Shown here: positions 60,599 to 64,000 of the stretch, one piece after another
Layout of the letters: each line of letters opens with the position of its first letter
Numbering within the stretch: the first letter of the stretch is position 1
DNA from: Leucobacter chromiiresistens
GTDB taxonomy: Bacteria; Actinomycetota; Actinomycetes; Actinomycetales; Microbacteriaceae
NCBI RefSeq assembly: GCF_001477055.1
Contig: NZ_LDRK01000006.1
Coordinates: 1 to 64,000 of the forward strand
DNA: 64,000 bases
Reading direction: 5' to 3'
Notes under the pieces: generated by a model
What the model was told of the DNA's origin: nothing
Database searches by the model: none
Seen by the model: the letters and a program-made list of their open reading frames with translations, nothing else
Position numbers and translations under genes: made by a program

Positions 60599-61456
60599 AT
60601 GCGTACCCAGAACCGTCTCGGCGTCGCCGTCCTGCTCGCGTGCGGAGCGCTCGGCGCGGTGTCGCTGGCGACCGTGCTCGTCGCCCTTCCGAGCGGGGCG
60701 CCCGTCTCGCGGGATCCGGGAGCCCCGACGGTTCCCTGGTGGGTGACGCTGCTGCCCGCAGCCGCGGGCATCGCGCTCACCCTCCTCATCCCGCCCCGGC
60801 CGGCGCCGCAGCCGGCGATCGGCACGTCGCCCGCGCGTCTCGCATCGTCGCTCTGGGCGCTGCTGGCGATCGCCGCGCTCTTCCCCGTACTCGTGCTCGC
60901 GCTCGACATCGGCGGCTCCCCCGCATACCTCCTCGTAAAGTTCCTGCTGATCACCGTCGCGGCCGCCGCGGTCGTAGCGGCCGTCAAGGGGGTGCGCATC
61001 GACCGCGCATCGGGAACGTGGCGATGGTGGGCCCCGGCGCTCGTGATCGTCGTGTGGACCGCGCTCTCGCAGATCGCGCCGTGGAACCCCTCCGCGTCGG
61101 CGCCCGACGTCGATCCCGTGTACTTCGCCGTCGCCGCGCTGCTCACCGCCCTCACCGCCGGAGTCGGCGAGGAGCTGTTCTACCGGAGATGGCTGCAGAC
61201 CCGCCTCGAGGCGGCGCTCGGCCCCTGGCCGGGCATCGCGCTCACCGCCCTGCTCTTCGCGCTGATGCACGTCGGCTCGCACGGCAGCGGCGACGTGCTG
61301 CTCGACCTCGCACGCGTCGTCGTCGTGCAGGGCTCGTTCGGGCTCCTCGTCGGCATCATGTGGTGGCGGTACCGCAACCTGACCGCGATCATCGTGGTGC
61401 ACCTCATCGTCAACGGCTGGGGCGCGGTCGCGCTGCTCCTCCGCATGCTCTCGTGA
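60599..61456 (+). CDS. CPBP-family intramembrane metalloprotease
   Basis: Membrane protein of 285 residues with about eight spans. The Abi/CPBP signature is complete: EELFYRRWLQ (Glu191-Glu192 and Arg), LLFALMHVGSH (His224) and VVHLIVNGWG near the end. Family members cleave membrane-embedded substrates such as prenylated proteins or act in bacteriocin self-immunity; no bacteriocin gene is visible nearby. It is the first gene after the island's right boundary. Confidence 0.88.
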   Translation: MRTQNRLGVAVLLACGALGAVSLATVLVALPSGAPVSRDPGAPTVPWWVTLLPAAAGIALTLLIPPRPAPQPAIGTSPARLASSLWALLAIAALFPVLVLALDIGGSPAYLLVKFLLITVAAAAVVAAVKGVRIDRASGTWRWWAPALVIVVWTALSQIAPWNPSASAPDVDPVYFAVAALLTALTAGVGEELFYRRWLQTRLEAALGPWPGIALTALLFALMHVGSHGSGDVLLDLARVVVVQGSFGLLVGIMWWRYRNLTAIIVVHLIVNGWGAVALLLRMLS

Positions 61457-61553
61457 GCCATCGCATCGACCCGCCGCTGCGCGATGCGATGATACAGACG
61501 TCCACCTCTCCCCGTTCGACCCACTCCCCGTTCGACCCCCGAAGGAGCCCACG

Positions 61554-62114
61554 ATGGAACCGGCAGCCCGGCGCGCCCGCCCCGACGACCTCGACGCGGC
61601 CGCCCGCACCCTGGCAGCGGCGTTCGCAGAGTACCCGTGGACCCGGTTCGTGATTCCCGAGACCGACTACGCGGCGCGCCTGCTCGAACTGCAGTCGCTG
61701 TACCTCGGGTACGCGCACCAGCACGGCGTCGTCGGAGTGACGCCCGACCGCGCAGGGGTCATCGCCCTCGTGCCGCCGGCCGCACCCGATCCCGATGCGC
61801 GGACCGTGGAGCGGATCGTGGCGCTGCACGGGGAGCGGATCAGCAGGATCGAGGCCCCCGAGCCGACCGGGCGCGCGTGGCGGCTCGAGACGCTCGGCGT
61901 CGCTCCCGAGCTGCAGGGACGGGGCCTCGCCTCGGCGCTGCTCCGCTTCGCGCTCGACGCGGTGGGCGACCTCGGGGGCGCCGAGATCGAGCTCACCACC
62001 TCCGACCCCCGCAATGTCCGCCTGTACGAGCGGCACGGATTCACGGTCGAGGCGCACGTCGAGCGCCCGGAGCGTCCGCCGATCTGGAGCATGCGAGCCG
62101 CGTTGCACGGGTGA
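61554..62114 (+). CDS. GNAT-family N-acetyltransferase
   Basis: Acetyltransferase of 186 residues. The acetyl-CoA binding motif A is LETLGVAPELQGRGLASALLRFAL, and TSDPRNVRLYERHGFTVEA is the usual motif B. ATG61554 has GAAGGAG upstream. The 3' end overlaps the end of the convergent MFS gene by 74 bp. Substrate not known. Confidence 0.88.
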   Translation: MEPAARRARPDDLDAAARTLAAAFAEYPWTRFVIPETDYAARLLELQSLYLGYAHQHGVVGVTPDRAGVIALVPPAAPDPDARTVERIVALHGERISRIEAPEPTGRAWRLETLGVAPELQGRGLASALLRFALDAVGDLGGAEIELTTSDPRNVRLYERHGFTVEAHVERPERPPIWSMRAALHG

Positions 62115-63264
62115 GCCGCTCGGCGCCGAGCATCCCGGCGGCGCAGGCGACCGCGGCGGCGGCGGCGAACGCCCCGGCGGGTCCGACCGATTCGAGGATC
62201 GCGCCCACCGCCGCCGCACCCGCCGCCTGGCCGAGCATGAGCACGACGAACAGCACGGCGGTGCCGGTGCCCGCCCGCGCACCGTCGATCCGGGTCGTCC
62301 ATTCGATGAGCGCACCGGTCGCGGTGACGTAGCCCCACCCGAACACGAGGCACGCGGCACCGCACAGCGCGAACTCGCCGGGCAGCAGCCCGAGCACCGC
62401 GGTCGCGATCGCTGCGGAGGTCGCCGCGAGCATCCAGAGGGAGCCCGGCCGGAGTCGCCGGGCGAGCGGAGCCGTGCCGATCACCGCGCCGCCGCCGGCG
62501 CCGAGCAGCACCCAGGCCAGCAGGGAGCTCGCCTCCGGCGCACCGGCTGCGACCAGTACGACCCGGCCGTAGTTCCAGATCGCGGCCGCGCCGAACCCGA
62601 AGCCGGCGGCCGCGATGAGGGGCGCCCGGTGGGCGGCCCACCAGCTCAGCGGCGGCCCGCGGTGGGCGGCCGCAGGCTCCGCTCCCGTCGGCCGGTCGAG
62701 CGCGAGCACCGCGACCGCGGCGATCGCCGTCGCGGCGCCGGCGACGACCCAGGCGAGCCTCCAGTGGGGCGCGAGCGCCCACGCGACGGCCCCGGCCGCG
62801 ACCAGCCCGGGGCCCGTGCCCGCGTTCACGACCGCCTGCATCGTCGCGCGCGACGGGTCCGGCGCCGATCGGTGGATGATGCGCACGAGCGCCGGTGATG
62901 CGCACCCGGCACCCGCCGAGCTCGCGATCGCCGCGGCGACGAAGACGCCCGGGTGCTGAGCGAGCGCGATGCCGATCGCGCCGCAGCCGGCGGTGAGGCC
63001 GGCGGCGACCACGAGCGAGCGGGGGAGGCGGTCGCCGATGAGGAACCCGACGCCCGCAGCGAGACCGTAGACCACGGAGGCCGCTGCGGAGACCAGCCCG
63101 AGGGCCGCCGTGTCGAGGCCGAACTCCGCCCCGATCTCGGGCAGGTGCAGGCCGAATGCGAGCCGCACGAGACCGTACGTCGCGGCGATCAGCGCCGTGC
63201 CCGCGGCCGTCAGCGCGACGATGCGCGCGGCGAGCCGCGAACTCGTAGGCTGCTGCACCGGCAC
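62041..63264 (-). CDS. MFS transporter
   Basis: Major-facilitator protein of 407 residues with about twelve hydrophobic spans. The N-terminal half contains ATYGLVRLAFGLHLPEIGAEFGLDTAALGLVSAAASVVYG and GFLIGDRLPRSLVV, an MFS motif-A-like loop. GTG63264 has GGGGGAA upstream; the longer frame runs through the operator region and is rejected. It is divergent from a TetR-family gene, the usual set-up for an efflux pump and its repressor. The 3' end overlaps the GNAT gene. Confidence 0.85.
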   Translation of the reverse strand: MPVQQPTSSRLAARIVALTAAGTALIAATYGLVRLAFGLHLPEIGAEFGLDTAALGLVSAAASVVYGLAAGVGFLIGDRLPRSLVVAAGLTAGCGAIGIALAQHPGVFVAAAIASSAGAGCASPALVRIIHRSAPDPSRATMQAVVNAGTGPGLVAAGAVAWALAPHWRLAWVVAGAATAIAAVAVLALDRPTGAEPAAAHRGPPLSWWAAHRAPLIAAAGFGFGAAAIWNYGRVVLVAAGAPEASSLLAWVLLGAGGGAVIGTAPLARRLRPGSLWMLAATSAAIATAVLGLLPGEFALCGAACLVFGWGYVTATGALIEWTTRIDGARAGTGTAVLFVVLMLGQAAGAAAVGAILESVGPAGAFAAAAAVACAAGMLGAERLTRATRLACSRSADAPGARRAPRP

Positions 63265-63281
63265 GGTTCCCCCAAACGATA

Positions 63282-63312
63282 ACGAGCGTTTCACTTTGCG
63301 CTCGTCTAGAGT
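63282..63312. promoter_or_regulatory. TetR-type operator and leaderless promoter
   Basis: ACGAGCG-N10-CGCTCGT (63282-63305) is a symmetric repeat between the divergent genes, touching the -10 TAGAGT (63307-63312) that lies six bases before the tetR ATG. It also covers the region from which the MFS gene is read. Confidence 0.65.
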
Positions 63313-63318
63313 ATAGCC

Positions 63319-63939
63319 ATGCCACTCAGGCCGTCGACGGAGCACCGCATTCTCGACGCCGCGGAAGACCTGTTCTTCACCCGGGGGATCGCCGCGACGC
63401 CCATCGACGCCGTCACCGCGCGGGCCGGCGTCTCCCCCGCCACGCTGTACCGCGGCTACGCCAGCAAGGACGCGCTACTCGCCGCCGTGCTCGAGCGGCG
63501 GCACCGCGCCTGGACGACGGCCTGGGAGGACGCGATCGCCCAGGCCCCCGACGACGCCGGCCGCCTGCTCGCGATCTTCGACGCCCTCGACGCGTTCCGC
63601 GAGCAGCCGCGCGGGTCGCGCTGGTGCGCGTTCCTCGCCGCATCGGCCGAGTACGCCGCCGCCCCGCCCGAGGTCGCCCGCGCCGTGAGCGCCGACACCG
63701 CGAGCATGCGGAGCCGCCTCGCCGAGCTCGCCGCGCCCATCGCCGGCGACCGCGCGCCCGAGTTGGCCGAGCAGCTGCTGCTCATCGTCACCGGCGACCT
63801 CGCCATGCGGCTCCGCCAACCGACCCGCCAGCCGGGCAGCCAAACGGGCGACGAACGGGGCGATGAACGGGGCCGCGGAACGGGCGTCGCTCGCGACGTG
63901 GCCGCGGCGATCATCGAGCGCCGCTCCGAGCAGCGCTGA
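63319..63939 (+). CDS. TetR/AcrR-family regulator
   Basis: Regulator of 206 residues. The N-terminal helix-turn-helix is RILDAAEDLFFTRGIAATPIDAVTARAGVSPATLYRGYASKDALLAAVL. The rest is the variable ligand domain, with a short Gly/Arg/Asp-rich repeat (GDERGDERGRG) near the end. Its ATG is six bases after TAGAGT, so the mRNA is probably leaderless. It should control the divergent MFS gene and itself through the site at 63282-63305. Confidence 0.92.
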   Translation: MPLRPSTEHRILDAAEDLFFTRGIAATPIDAVTARAGVSPATLYRGYASKDALLAAVLERRHRAWTTAWEDAIAQAPDDAGRLLAIFDALDAFREQPRGSRWCAFLAASAEYAAAPPEVARAVSADTASMRSRLAELAAPIAGDRAPELAEQLLLIVTGDLAMRLRQPTRQPGSQTGDERGDERGRGTGVARDVAAAIIERRSEQR

Positions 63940-64000
63940 CGCACGGGCCGATCCCGCCCCGCTAGACACACGCGGCGCCCGCGCCGCCAGGGGCTTGCGC

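Noticed and set aside
60291-60746. Plus-strand frame running through the tRNA remnant
   Set aside because: It only reads across the tRNA fragment and into another frame of the CPBP protease gene; no ribosome site or family match.

Overview
The window is high-GC DNA with many GTG starts, 4-base ATGA/GTGA gene overlaps and leaderless promoters. It carries a menaquinone (not ubiquinone) pathway, sortase-assembled SpaA-type pili and a DUF4229 protein. This fits a Gram-positive actinomycete, probably Microbacteriaceae (a Leucobacter/Microbacterium-like genus); the family is inferred, not proven.

Layout. 1-9150: a peptide/amino-acid uptake block. It has a C-N hydrolase, a TauE/SafE permease, a gamma-glutamyltransferase and its FadR-type repressor on the minus strand, and a polar amino acid ABC importer plus a POT-family peptide symporter on the plus strand. 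Both plus-strand promoters carry the same palindromic operator just after the predicted start of transcription. The symporter reading frame is broken twice. 9200-9754: pyrE. 9848-15644: a second amino acid ABC importer behind a diaminopimelate-decarboxylase-like gene, with a divergent PucR-type regulator coupled to a Sir2 protein. 16682-18082: an FprA-type ferredoxin reductase.

18173-24732 and 36923-42968 hold nearly the whole menaquinone pathway: polyprenyl diphosphate synthase, menG (with an unusual AKPAA-repeat tail), menF, menD, menA, menE, menB and menC. Between them are a PPK2 kinase, two small membrane proteins, a heterodimeric ABC exporter preceded by a possible leader peptide, and a pilus operon (tip pilin, major pilin, small membrane protein, class C sortase). 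42998-49802 holds a MetE-like protein, an acyl-CoA synthetase, a large DUF2207-like membrane protein and apt.

49916-60517: a tRNA-Arg(ACG) gene and a 47-bp imperfect copy of its 3' half bracket about 10.5 kb of visibly lower GC. This is a probable genomic island without a recognisable integrase. It encodes a LacI-regulated catabolic unit: a VOC-RraA fusion, a DUF3500 protein, a PotABCD-like ABC importer split around the LacI gene, a Gfo/Idh/MocA dehydrogenase and a sugar-phosphate isomerase/epimerase. Four CG-centred operator-like palindromes sit at its promoters. I consider this the best candidate for an undescribed pathway. 60599-63939: a CPBP protease, a GNAT acetyltransferase, and an MFS transporter with a divergent TetR regulator.

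Non-coding structure is also notable. There are three intergenic hairpins with shared ends and co-varying stems, several tandem repeats, and strong hairpins inside the transporter and pilus operons.
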